Source of the DNA: CAZJPS01 sp964548055
GTDB lineage: Bacteria > Patescibacteriota > Gracilibacteria > Peribacterales > Peribacteraceae
Direction: 5' to 3'
Assembly: GCA_964548055.1 (NCBI GenBank)
Contig: CAZJPS010000033.1
Coordinates: 1 to 12,886, forward strand
DNA length: 12,886 bases
Shown here piece after piece: positions 1 to 7,090 of the stretch; the first letter of the stretch is position 1, and each line of letters starts with the position of its first letter. A program made the translations under genes and the position numbers. The notes below the pieces were generated by a model. It was given only the letters and a program-made list of their open reading frames with translations, had not been told where the DNA came from and did no database searches.

Positions 1-25
1 GCCGGGTCGAAGGGGCAAGTGATGG

Positions 26-58
26 TGACATGCTTCGGTGTATGTCATTATTTTTTTT
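26..58 (+). terminator. Intrinsic terminator of an upstream gene outside the window
   Basis: An 8-bp stem (TGACAT plus a G-T and a C-G pair) runs from 26-33 to 40-47 around a TTCGGT loop. It is followed by TTA and eight Ts at 51-58, the classic layout of a plus-strand Rho-independent terminator. No gene ending before it lies in the window, so the transcript it ends must start to the left. Its core is shared with a second copy at 10489-10509. Confidence 0.7.
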
Positions 59-106
59 GGAGAGTGATCATTGGTACTTTTCTGGTATTTGTTTCTTCGG
101 TAATTT

Positions 107-135
107 TTACCAAAAATTATCAATCCCCTTATATA
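107..135 (+). promoter_or_regulatory. Predicted promoter of rpsF-rpsR
   Basis: TTACCA (107-112, 4/6 match to TTGACA) is separated by 17 nt from TATATA (130-135). It follows the upstream terminator and implies a leader of about 115 nt before rpsF, the longest leader in the window. Assignment rests on consensus matching only. Confidence 0.5.
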
Positions 136-195
136 TACATAGAATCCATAGCCCAAAAGAAAAGAACTATTGACTCCCTCCCAAAGAAGCAGCTA

Positions 196-248
196 GGGTA
201 TGCGTCCATTGTGCTTCCCAACCTCTCTTATGAGGCTGGGTTCTACCC
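196..248 (+). promoter_or_regulatory. Structured leader before rpsF, possible ribosomal-protein autoregulatory element
   Basis: An outer pairing GGGTA (196-200) with TACCC (244-248) encloses a hairpin, CCCA-a-CCTC (217-225) with GAGG-c-TGGG (232-240), which has one A-C mismatch and a 6-nt loop. It ends 9 nt before the rpsF start. Many bacteria control rpsF-rpsR through an S6:S18-binding leader, which makes this position suggestive. However, the CCG trinucleotide typical of the described S6:S18 motif is absent from 196-248, so this is either a divergent element or chance folding. Confidence 0.3.
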
Positions 249-257
249 ACAAGTTAC

Positions 258-809
258 ATGCCTGCTCTTACTGCTACATCAGAGGACACCCGCATCTACG
301 AATGCTGTGTGCTATACCCATATCCGCTCAACCAAAAGGAAGAATCGGATTTATTGAAGGAAATTGAAGCGCTTTTTGCCGAGGCGGGAGCTCAGATGAT
401 TTTAAAAGATAAATGGGGGCGCCGCGGTTTGGCCTACCCAGTAAAGGGGGCAACGGAAGGGAGCTTTGTGGTGTATTACTACGAAATGGATCCTCTGAAA
501 TTGAAGGAAGTGGAGACACAGCTACGAATCATGAAGAACGTGCTGCGCTACATCGTGATCAAGCCACCAAAGAATTACCAAGTAGTGAAATACAGTGAGG
601 CGTACGAGCAGTGGCTAAAAGACAGAGAGAATGTAGGCGAAAAGAAAGCACGCGAGCGAGAAGAAAAGCTGCAGGATCAGGTAGCCAAGAAAGCGAAGCG
701 ACAGGCACAGCGCAAAAAAGATGATGCGAAGCCTGCGGAAGCATTGAGTGAAGAAGTGCTCACGGAAAAACTGGAGAAGCTTATTTCCGACGACCAGGTC
801 GATTTGTAA
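258..809 (+). CDS. rpsF: 30S ribosomal protein S6 (bS6) with long charged C-terminal tail
   Basis: bS6 sits on the 30S platform and binds 16S rRNA as a heterodimer with bS18. The S6 fold spans residues 13-101 of 183, including the family signature WGRRGLAYPVK at 53-63 and the helix and strand around 78-101. Residues 120-183 are a highly charged, Lys/Glu/Ala-rich, probably helical tail with no counterpart in typical S6 proteins of about 95-130 residues. ATG 258 is the first ATG giving the complete S6 fold. No Shine-Dalgarno is visible just upstream. rpsR follows after 7 nt, so the two are surely co-transcribed. The ssb gene that usually separates them is missing, and no rplI follows. Confidence 0.95.
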   Translation: MPALTATSEDTRIYECCVLYPYPLNQKEESDLLKEIEALFAEAGAQMILKDKWGRRGLAYPVKGATEGSFVVYYYEMDPLKLKEVETQLRIMKNVLRYIVIKPPKNYQVVKYSEAYEQWLKDRENVGEKKAREREEKLQDQVAKKAKRQAQRKKDDAKPAEALSEEVLTEKLEKLISDDQVDL

Positions 810-816
810 ACTCCCT

Positions 817-1059
817 ATGGCTAACCAAAAGCAGCAACAGCAACGGCGCAGCGATCCACGCCTTAAGAAGTGTCCCTTCTGCGAGAAAGGTGCTAAGTAC
901 ATCGATTACAAGGATTATCCCACAATGAAGGAGTTCATCGATTACTTCGGAAACATCCGCGCGCGGTACTACACAGGAGTGTGCCTTAAGCATCAGAAAA
1001 TGTTGAAGACAGCCGTAGAGCGCGCACGGTTTATGGCGATGCTTGCATACCGCAAGTAG
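817..1059 (+). CDS. rpsR: 30S ribosomal protein S18 (bS18), zinc-binding type
   Basis: This 80-residue protein has the normal length and core of bS18, the S6 partner on the 30S platform. The conserved block DYKDYPTMKEFIDYFGNIRA-like region is at residues 30-50, followed by a basic C-terminal helix. C19, C22, C56 and H59 (CPFC ... CxxH) are the set expected of a metal-binding C+ S18. Many bacteria have replaced these residues. ATG 817 starts at the family N-terminus; a longer in-frame reading would overlap rpsF by over 60 nt and is not needed. The Gln-rich stretch at residues 4-9 is a low-complexity N-terminal tail. The stop codon (1057-1059) touches the left arm of the inverted repeat that follows. 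Confidence 0.95.
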   Translation: MANQKQQQQRRSDPRLKKCPFCEKGAKYIDYKDYPTMKEFIDYFGNIRARYYTGVCLKHQKMLKTAVERARFMAMLAYRK

Positions 1060-1163
1060 GTTGTAGGGGTTAGGTGGTAGGTTGTAGGCTATGAGTGAAG
1101 CGCCACTTGTTTATGAGTATCCCCTTATTTTTTCTACAACCTAATCCCTAAAACCTACAACCT
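1058..1163. repeat. Inverted repeat with internally doubled word between rpsR and yebC
   Basis: The word AGGTTGTAGG occurs at 1058-1067 and 1079-1088, 21 nt apart, with an 11-nt spacer. The reverse complement of 1134-1163 has the same plan, with two copies of the word (the second one base shorter) and an 11-nt spacer. Arms of about 30 nt match at roughly 26 positions and flank a 45-nt loop (1089-1133). The left arm begins on the last two bases of the rpsR stop. The right arm ends 5 nt before the yebC ATG, so it must lie in the yebC promoter or 5' region. Confidence 0.85.
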
Positions 1164-1168
1164 TTCTT

Positions 1169-1903
1169 ATGTCCGGACATTCCAAATGGGCAAATATCAG
1201 GGTAAAAAAAACTGCGCAGGATGCCAAGCGTGGGAAGGTGTTTACGCGGCATGCGCGCTTAATTGAAATTGCAGCGCGGGCGGGAGGGGATGATCCGGTT
1301 TCGAACGCAGCACTGCGTACGGCGATTGATAATGCCAAGGAAGATAATGTGCCGAATGTGAATATTGAGCGAGCGATTAAAAAGGGTTCTGGCGCACTCA
1401 AAGGCGAAGCGATGCAGGAGGTTACGTACGAAGCATATGGTCCAGGCGGCACGGCTTTTGTGGTGGAGTGCCTTACCGATAACCGAAACCGTACATTTGC
1501 GAATGTGCGGGGTATTATTACAAAGCATGGAGGACGGCTGGCGGATGGTGGATCCGTTTCGTGGATGTTTGAGCGGAAAGGACTTGTTGTTGGGGCTCGG
1601 GATGGGGCTCAGGCTCGGGTTACATTGGAAGAATTGGAGCTGGAACTGATTGATTTTGGGGCGGAGGATATTTCTGAAGAAGATGGCGTTATCCGTGTAG
1701 TTACCGCACTGACTGAATGGAATAAAATTCGGGATTTTTTGAAGCAGAATGGATTCGAAATTGTATCGGCAGGACTTTCCTATATTCCGAAACAAAAAGT
1801 GCCAGTAGACCCTGCAACCGCCGAAAAGGTGAATGCATTTATCAGTGTCATTGAAGAGGATGATGATGTGAGTGAGGTGCATACGAATGCGTTTTATGAA
1901 TAG
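1169..1903 (+). CDS. yebC: YebC/PmpR (TACO1) family protein
   Basis: The 244-residue product matches the family length (about 245) and carries the family opening MSGHSKWANIRVKK, followed by KRGKVFTRHARLIEIAAR. The middle block NVNIERAIKKGSG and the acidic segment near residues 165-176 (FGAEDISEED) are also typical. The family is widespread and was first described as DNA-binding transcriptional regulators. The mitochondrial member TACO1 and more recent bacterial work point to a role in translation, so the precise function is unsettled. ruvC, the common neighbour, is absent; an unknown gene overlaps the 3' end instead. No Shine-Dalgarno is visible. Repeat-derived hexamers TCTACA (1133-1138) and TACAAC (1156-1161), 17 nt apart, could form a weak promoter 7 nt before the ATG. 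Confidence 0.95.
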   Translation: MSGHSKWANIRVKKTAQDAKRGKVFTRHARLIEIAARAGGDDPVSNAALRTAIDNAKEDNVPNVNIERAIKKGSGALKGEAMQEVTYEAYGPGGTAFVVECLTDNRNRTFANVRGIITKHGGRLADGGSVSWMFERKGLVVGARDGAQARVTLEELELELIDFGAEDISEEDGVIRVVTALTEWNKIRDFLKQNGFEIVSAGLSYIPKQKVPVDPATAEKVNAFISVIEEDDDVSEVHTNAFYE

Positions 1904-2792
1904 CGAAATCATCGAAACACCCGGTTGTGAGGATGCCGACGACGTTCTGGGCTGGTTAAAAGCGCAAGGGGGATTACAAAGAATCGAGAAATTCGATTCG
2001 GTGAATATACAAGCACCCGCCCACTGCTTGGCTGCTGTGGCAGAGCAGGTACGTAATGCTTTCCCCACAAGGTATGTTTCTATAGAAGAAGCATGTGTGT
2101 GCGTGCGCACAATGGCACCCGAAATTTATCAACTGATTAAGGATACGGCCCCAGACGGCGCTCCTCGTATTGTCCCAAAAAAAATCGGACAAATGCTTAT
2201 AGAATGTTCCAATAAGCCAATAGTACACACTATTGTAGATGAGACACAGCGCAGGGTGCGGAGCACCATGGAGCATGCTGCGGGAGTGTGTGGTGAGATG
2301 CTTCTCGATTCACTTGTGAAACAAGTATGTGACAAATTTCACTGTGAAAAGTTATCCAAAATCTTTTCGCCAGTATTAGTAGAAGGTGAGTTTCGAACAT
2401 ACGCTCAGAACGCTCTGCAGCAACATTTGCACTCTCCGTATGTGTGCAAAATAGATTCAACGGGCTGCAGGATTTTCTGCAACGGTTTTGAAATGGCAGA
2501 ATACGAACAGATGATTGTGGAAACCTTCAGGAATGCAGTGTATTTCTTGTTCATTGATTGCACCACAGGTTCTCGCACGGGAGAGAAGCATTCAAAATTT
2601 AGGTGGCTGGAAAAACGCGCTGTACAACGGAAGTACCGGGATCGTGCGGAATTGCTTGTGGTGCGCTACTCAAAAGACAAAACATATCTGGATGACAAAT
2701 TGGTATCACTTCCTTTTCTGAGTGATGTACATGCTCTGCGCGAGGCCTGTAGGAATAAAGAATCCTCTGCTTCTTCACAGCATTCCTTCTGA
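1887..2792 (+). CDS. Hypothetical Cys-rich protein, translationally coupled to yebC
   Basis: I do not recognise this 301-residue protein. It has no signal peptide or membrane segment, so it is probably cytoplasmic. It is unusually rich in cysteine, with more than ten residues scattered along its length and clusters such as CVC near residue 66 and VCDKFHC near 150. The last 75 residues are basic (KFRWLEKRAVQRKYRDR). Start choice: ATG 1887 lies 7 nt after GAGGTG (1874-1879), a good Shine-Dalgarno inside yebC. ATG 1896, in the same frame, is 16 nt away and less likely; GTG 1872 is upstream of the site. The gene overlaps yebC by 17 nt, so coupled translation is likely. A terminator follows at 2831. 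Confidence 0.75.
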   Translation: MRFMNSEIIETPGCEDADDVLGWLKAQGGLQRIEKFDSVNIQAPAHCLAAVAEQVRNAFPTRYVSIEEACVCVRTMAPEIYQLIKDTAPDGAPRIVPKKIGQMLIECSNKPIVHTIVDETQRRVRSTMEHAAGVCGEMLLDSLVKQVCDKFHCEKLSKIFSPVLVEGEFRTYAQNALQQHLHSPYVCKIDSTGCRIFCNGFEMAEYEQMIVETFRNAVYFLFIDCTTGSRTGEKHSKFRWLEKRAVQRKYRDRAELLVVRYSKDKTYLDDKLVSLPFLSDVHALREACRNKESSASSQHSF

Positions 2793-2820
2793 AACACTAT
2801 GAAGTGTAGGCTGTACGCGC

Positions 2821-2855
2821 GCGATAGAAAGGCATACGAATGCCGATTTTTTCGC
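2821..2855 (+). terminator. Intrinsic terminator after the yebC operon
   Basis: GGCAT (2831-2835) pairs with ATGCC (2840-2844) around an ACGA loop, followed by GA and six Ts (2847-2852). Flanking GCGA (2821-2824) and TCGC (2852-2855), with A/T pairs between, can lengthen the stem. It lies 28-63 nt after the hypothetical gene stop. The rest of the 2793-2945 spacer shows no convincing promoter for the next gene. Confidence 0.75.
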
Positions 2856-2945
2856 TAGAATTACACGAATTTTTCATGCTTCGTCGCAAAAAAATGGATA
2901 GTACCACAAAAGAGAGTGTACTGATGTCATCTTCCTTCCTTTCGT

Positions 2946-3425
2946 ATGAATACCCGTCATTCCCGCCCTGAACAAAACGGTGAAGATGGCTTGGACCCCA
3001 ATCCTGTATTCCGTCATAAGCCCTTCGATCTTCAGGATGGGAAGATTGTGAGCCTTCATTGTATTCCTATCCATCCGAGTGCGTTGCGGTCAGGAAATCC
3101 TGATATGAGAGAGGACTCAGAAGATATTGCCGACGAGGTGATTGCAGAAGAAACACAAAAGTTAAGAGACGCCTTTTCAACGTACCAAGATGCGATACGT
3201 GCATATACTCAACGTGAGCCTGAGGGGGATGAAAGTGCAACACATGAAGCAGAAACTAGCGTGGAACAGTGCAGAGCAAACATTCAAAATGTAGTGATGG
3301 ATATATGCTGGTTGCTAGAATCGGTTCTGCATGCACAGGATGAAAGAGCTACAACTATTTTGGAAATTATTGATGAACTTCAAAAAGACAATTTTAAGAT
3401 TCCCGACATGGGTGAAATGAGATAG
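2946..3425 (+). CDS. Small acidic hypothetical protein
   Basis: I do not recognise this 159-residue protein. It is acidic. Residues 1-50 look extended and Pro-rich, and residues 55-150 are probably helical and possibly coiled coil, with many Glu, Asp, Gln and Ala. There is no signal peptide or membrane span, and cysteines are few. ATG 2946 is the first start in the frame; no Shine-Dalgarno or clear -10 hexamer precedes it, so the start is tentative. It converges on the PBP gene, with only 7 nt between the two stop codons and no terminator in that gap. Coding status rests on the open frame, its position between a terminator and a convergent gene, and protein-like composition. Confidence 0.6.
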   Translation: MNTRHSRPEQNGEDGLDPNPVFRHKPFDLQDGKIVSLHCIPIHPSALRSGNPDMREDSEDIADEVIAEETQKLRDAFSTYQDAIRAYTQREPEGDESATHEAETSVEQCRANIQNVVMDICWLLESVLHAQDERATTILEIIDELQKDNFKIPDMGEMR

Positions 3426-3432
3426 TGATACA

Positions 3433-6400
3433 TTATTGAACTGTCACAGACACCTCATCCGCCGATGTATTGCCTGCCAAATCTGTGGCAACTGCGCGGA
3501 TGGTATGTTCGCCGGTTTTATCGATGGAATACGTAAATTCGTAGGGTTCACTTGGCTTACGTGTGAGGAGCGTGCCATCCAAAAAGAATTCCACGTACTT
3601 CACGCCTCCTTCGGTATCCGATGCACTTGCGCGTATGGTAAGAGGCGAGCGAATGGTAATGGTGGTCCCTGTTGTAGGAGAGGTGAGGGACACAGAAGGG
3701 CCGCCAGTATCACCTTCAAAGCTGAAGCTCACCTGATCAGAAACCGTATTATAGAATTCATCTGTAAGCGTGATTTGCAGCACATGAGAGCCGCCTGTAG
3801 TAATGGATCGCGGGACGCGTATTGCTCCTTTGAAAGGAGCTGCTTCAAACGAGCCTGCGGGCTTTCCATCGATCGTGAAATCCACTTGGCGCACTGAGGA
3901 GCCCACCGTGTATTCAAATTTTGGAGTGAATGAGGGGTAGGCAGCCCTTCCCCCGGAAGAAGGGGAGAGAAGCGTGACTGTGGGTTTTTGCAGACGTCCC
4001 GGAGTTTTACTGACATCGCACTGTTCCGTAGGTACGAGGGGAAGTGGTAATTTTTCTGCTGTTTTGGCCCATTCAAGAACGCTTTGTTGCCACTCGGGGA
4101 AACGGGTTCCGAGGAGGCTAGTGGGAACATAAAAGCTCTTTGTTTCTCTGGCATCTGCTGGGCAACTATTAGAAGCAAGGAGCCCTGTCACCTTGTCTAC
4201 TTCGACTGTGACGCACGCGGGATCAGCTTCTGTGGGCATATCCTCTTGTAAAAACACATCTGAGCGGCGCATTTCCAGCGGAGTACATTCAGTTGGGAGT
4301 TCGCCAGAGAGTAAGGAAACCTGCGCCTGTACCATTCCCTCAGGCATAGAGAAGGTAGTTACTTCAGGCTTCATCTGTTTCGTTGCTTGCGTCATAAAAT
4401 CCTTCCAGATAGGAGCTGCAACGGTGATTCCATCCGCCTTTTCTGACATAGGTGTGCTGGTAGCATTCCCTACCCACACGCCTACGACTAAGGTGGGAGA
4501 ATAACCAATGGTCCACACGTTATCAGGCAGTCGTTTGGTGCAATTCTGTTTGCTATCACGCTCTAAGCACTTATTACTTGTACCAGTTTTAGCGGCAGCT
4601 TGGGTACCCGAAACCGAAAGGATATTCTGCCAGTACTCGCCGGGCCGAGCAGCCACATCGCTGAGAATGGAGGTGATTTGGTAGGCAATACGCGGATCCA
4701 AGACTTCCTCTCCTTCGTAAGAAGGATCTAGAAGAGTGGGCAGAGGCAAAATGGTGCCACGTGCATCGGTAATTTTTTGAAAGCTAATAGCGGGCTTGAA
4801 TTTTCCACCATCGGCTAACGTTGCATATCCTTGCACCATTTCGAGGAGAGGTGTTTCAGCTGTACCAATGGCCATAGAAGGGCCATATCCCTCCTGGGGC
4901 TTCAGCTTGCGCGGGGTTGGAACGCCCATAGATTCCACCAAAGGGAGGAGCGTGGTTTCTTCTCCTCCTAAGAAATAGGCTTTTATTGCCGGAATATTAC
5001 GTGAGCCTGCAAGTGCTGAACGGGCATTGGTAAGCCCCCAAAATCCTCCTTCGTAGTTTTGCGGTTCGTACGAGCCAAACTTAGTGTGCACATCGTGAAT
5101 AACGGTGGCGGGGCTATAGCCTTTTAAGAATGCGCCGGCATAAATAAATGGCTTGAAACTAGAACCAGGGGCGCGTGGCACAAGAGCCATATCCACTTTT
5201 CCTTCATGCTCGTCATCACCGTAATCTGCATTGCCCACGTAGGCCAAAATTTCTTTTGTTTTTGGATCCATGGCAATGAGCGCAATGTTGTTGGCTTTGT
5301 ATGTTTTTGCAACCGTATCGCGGAATTTTGCCACCGTTGCTTCGGCTATTTTCTGTAAGTTCCAATCGAGTGTGGTTTGGATGGTGAGCCCTCCTTGTTC
5401 GAGAAGCCCTTTTTCATCGGTGCCTTCAAATGTTCGTTCCACCTGATCCTTTGTCCAGAGGACGAAATGCGGAGAGCGCAGTGCTTCTCGGGAAGGCTGG
5501 AACGTTATCTTTTGTAATTCTTTCAGGGCTTGCTGCCGGTCTTCTTCCTTAATCATGCCCTGATCTTGCATATTTTTGAGCACTTGATCAGTGCGACCTC
5601 CCACATACAAAGAGGTGCTGCCGCTTCCCACGGTGATTCCCAAAAGTCCAATTGTTACTTCATCATCATCGAGCTGTGAGGACTTGGTCACCTTTCCTTT
5701 TACAATCTTTTCCTTGGCTGCCTCGGATACTGCCGTACGTACGTGACGCCCGTACGGACTGTAATAGGAGGGGAGCTGAGGCAATCCCGCAAGTACCGAA
5801 GATTCTGCGAGCGTAAGGTCTTTCGCATTTTTGCCAAAGTAACGCTGTGAGGCCTGTTCTATTCCATAGGTGTTATTTCCAAATGGCACCCAATTCAAAT
5901 ACAAATCCAAAATTTCTTCCTTACTGAATTGCCATTCCATTTGGCATCCCAGAATGAGTTCTTTTAGTTTCCTATTCACGACATTTTCATGCTGCAGATT
6001 GAGCGCATTCCTCGCGAGCTGACGTGTGAGCGTAGATGCACCGCCTCTGCGCCCAAGGAGGAAGACGGCACGCGCAAGTGCACGCATATCAATACATCCG
6101 CGCTCGTAGAAGCGAGCATCTTCAATAGCTACCATTGCCTGCTTCATGCTTTTTGCAATATCGTCCCCCTTCACATTTGTTCTATCTTGCTCGCCATGGA
6201 CGCGGTACAGCTCTATACCATTACGATCCGTAATCACAGTACTTTGTGCCGCGTGATTAATAGTCTGTTCTACGGAAGGAAGAGTGAGGATGAGGAATAT
6301 GAAATAGAGAAACAGTAAAAGAACCGTAATACCTGTGCACCTGAGCAGAAATTTTTTCCATCCAAGCCTTTGTTGTACATCGTGTATCCATTGCCACGCT

Positions 6401-6546
6401 TGCAGAGGAGCGTTTATCCAGGCTGGGCGCTTGCTAGAAGGGCGCCTATATGGGCGCTGAGGAGAAGCCGACATACGCCGAAGGGAAACGGGTTTTTGAT
6501 CACCGTTATTGCCTAAGGAACGTGTCTGAAAACCGTCCGGTCTCAT
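3433..6546 (-). CDS. Class A penicillin-binding protein (GT51 plus transpeptidase) with Ig-like tail
   Basis: This bifunctional peptidoglycan synthase is a membrane protein of 1037 residues, longer than typical PBP1A (about 800-850). Layout: basic cytoplasmic tail 1-65; membrane span about 69-90; GT51 transglycosylase about 105-265, with Glu142 in the IEDARF motif, GASTLTRQ at 169-176 and Glu196 before SKEEILDLYLN; linker; transpeptidase about 385-725, with S462-K465 (SSFK), S515-N517 (SRN) and K653-T656 (KTGT). After a Cys-containing spacer come two Ig-like domains at about 855-945 and 950-1037. Oddities: the usual EDxxFYxHxG of motif 1 reads EDARFYERGC, so the His is Arg149 and Gly is Cys151. 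Six cysteines (660, 669, 754, 778, 795, 843) lie on the outer face. It is transcribed alone, divergent from the pilin-like gene. Confidence 0.93.
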   Translation of the reverse strand: MRPDGFQTRSLGNNGDQKPVSLRRMSASPQRPYRRPSSKRPAWINAPLQAWQWIHDVQQRLGWKKFLLRCTGITVLLLFLYFIFLILTLPSVEQTINHAAQSTVITDRNGIELYRVHGEQDRTNVKGDDIAKSMKQAMVAIEDARFYERGCIDMRALARAVFLLGRRGGASTLTRQLARNALNLQHENVVNRKLKELILGCQMEWQFSKEEILDLYLNWVPFGNNTYGIEQASQRYFGKNAKDLTLAESSVLAGLPQLPSYYSPYGRHVRTAVSEAAKEKIVKGKVTKSSQLDDDEVTIGLLGITVGSGSTSLYVGGRTDQVLKNMQDQGMIKEEDRQQALKELQKITFQPSREALRSPHFVLWTKDQVERTFEGTDEKGLLEQGGLTIQTTLDWNLQKIAEATVAKFRDTVAKTYKANNIALIAMDPKTKEILAYVGNADYGDDEHEGKVDMALVPRAPGSSFKPFIYAGAFLKGYSPATVIHDVHTKFGSYEPQNYEGGFWGLTNARSALAGSRNIPAIKAYFLGGEETTLLPLVESMGVPTPRKLKPQEGYGPSMAIGTAETPLLEMVQGYATLADGGKFKPAISFQKITDARGTILPLPTLLDPSYEGEEVLDPRIAYQITSILSDVAARPGEYWQNILSVSGTQAAAKTGTSNKCLERDSKQNCTKRLPDNVWTIGYSPTLVVGVWVGNATSTPMSEKADGITVAAPIWKDFMTQATKQMKPEVTTFSMPEGMVQAQVSLLSGELPTECTPLEMRRSDVFLQEDMPTEADPACVTVEVDKVTGLLASNSCPADARETKSFYVPTSLLGTRFPEWQQSVLEWAKTAEKLPLPLVPTEQCDVSKTPGRLQKPTVTLLSPSSGGRAAYPSFTPKFEYTVGSSVRQVDFTIDGKPAGSFEAAPFKGAIRVPRSITTGGSHVLQITLTDEFYNTVSDQVSFSFEGDTGGPSVSLTSPTTGTTITIRSPLTIRASASDTEGGVKYVEFFLDGTLLTRKPSEPYEFTYSIDKTGEHTIRAVATDLAGNTSADEVSVTVQ

Positions 6547-6555
6547 GAGAGTGAA

Positions 6556-6584
6556 AGTGTAGATACCAGCAGGGATTTTCTCAA
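6556..6584 (-). promoter_or_regulatory. Predicted promoter of the PBP gene, nearly leaderless
   Basis: On the minus strand TTGAGA (6584-6579, 5/6 match) is followed after exactly 17 nt by TACACT (6561-6556, 4/6). Only 9 nt separate the -10 hexamer from the ATG at 6546, so the transcript should start within about 2 nt of the start codon. No Shine-Dalgarno is present. Confidence 0.55.
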
Positions 6585-6707
6585 GGATTTTGGCTTAAAA
6601 TAGAGGTTTTTAGTTTGCAATTCTTCACATAGGGAAATACGCTCATAAAAGGTGAAAAGGACTAAGAACTACACCCTAAAAACTAAAAACTGCACGCCAG
6701 GGCAACT

Positions 6708-6735
6708 TTGAAGGAAGATCGATCTATTGTATAAT
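6708..6735 (+). promoter_or_regulatory. Predicted leaderless promoter of the pilin-like gene
   Basis: TTGAAG (6708-6713, 4/6) and a perfect TATAAT (6730-6735) are 16 nt apart. Just 6 nt separate the -10 from the ATG at 6742, so the expected start of transcription coincides with the ATG. This decides against the longer reading from TTG 6727, which would translate the -10 element itself. Confidence 0.7.
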
Positions 6736-6741
6736 AGTACG

Positions 6742-7077
6742 ATGTTCCGTCGATGGTCCTACCTTATGGCTCTTCAGGTGGCACTTCTCCCTGTGCGCGC
6801 CTTTGCATTGCAGCAGCGGTCTATACAGCTCACAACCGGAGTGCGCATCAGTTTTGTACAAGCAATGCAAAATATACTTACTTTTTTAGCAGCGAGCATT
6901 GTCACAATTTCCACTGTTTTGTTTCTTGTAGGAGCCGTGTTTATTGTAGCGTCCGCCGGAAAGCCTGAGCTGCTGGAGAAGGGCAAAAAGACGATGCGCA
7001 GCGCTGTAACAGGAATGGCTATTGTGCTCGGTTCGTATGCTATTTTGAGGACAGTGCTGTATTTCCTGTATATTTAG
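6742..7077 (+). CDS. Small two-helix membrane protein, TrbC/VirB2 pilin-like
   Basis: This 111-residue protein has an N-terminal signal-like segment (residues 1-22, with cleavage plausible after VRAFA). Two hydrophobic helices follow at about 45-71 and 87-110, joined by the short polar loop GKPELLEKGKKTMRSA. This is the layout of TrbC/VirB2-type pilin subunits and of the stand-alone T4SS-pilin-like proteins common in Patescibacteria. The loop Gly-Lys-rich hairpin and the following small-residue helix fit that family. No other type IV secretion gene is in the window, so a conjugative role cannot be claimed; a surface fibre or an uncharacterised membrane role is possible. Start chosen from the leaderless promoter. 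A repeat-rich spacer follows. Confidence 0.6.
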   Translation: MFRRWSYLMALQVALLPVRAFALQQRSIQLTTGVRISFVQAMQNILTFLAASIVTISTVLFLVGAVFIVASAGKPELLEKGKKTMRSAVTGMAIVLGSYAILRTVLYFLYI

Positions 7078-7090
7078 GATTAAAGAGAGT

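Larger units (their letters stand above)
6547..6741. other. Divergent intergenic region between PBP and pilin-like genes
   Basis: The 195-nt region holds the PBP promoter on its left, the pilin-like gene promoter on its right and a short inverted repeat in the middle. The perfect 11-nt arms are GTTTTTAGTTT at 6606-6616 and AAACTAAAAAC at 6680-6690, and the right side reiterates CTAAAAACT-like words from 6662 to 6690. No gene is supported here. Confidence 0.7.

Noticed and set aside
19..357. 112-residue plus-strand open frame before and over rpsF
   Set aside because: It crosses the terminator, promoter and leader and overlaps rpsF in another frame; its product is hydrophobic low-complexity sequence from T-rich DNA.
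1058..1088. Telomere-like or G-quadruplex function of the GGTTAGG-containing left arm
   Set aside because: Only two-G tracts are present, so a quadruplex would be weak, and the paired-arm design explains the sequence better.
1259..2110. 283-residue minus-strand open frame
   Set aside because: Lies antisense to yebC and the next gene; composition is that of a complement shadow and no family is recognisable.
2792..2792. UGA read as glycine (as in Gracilibacteria and Absconditabacteria)
   Set aside because: TGA ends the yebC-linked gene just before a good terminator and ends the DUF1858 fusion at a natural place; no recognised gene contains an in-frame TGA.
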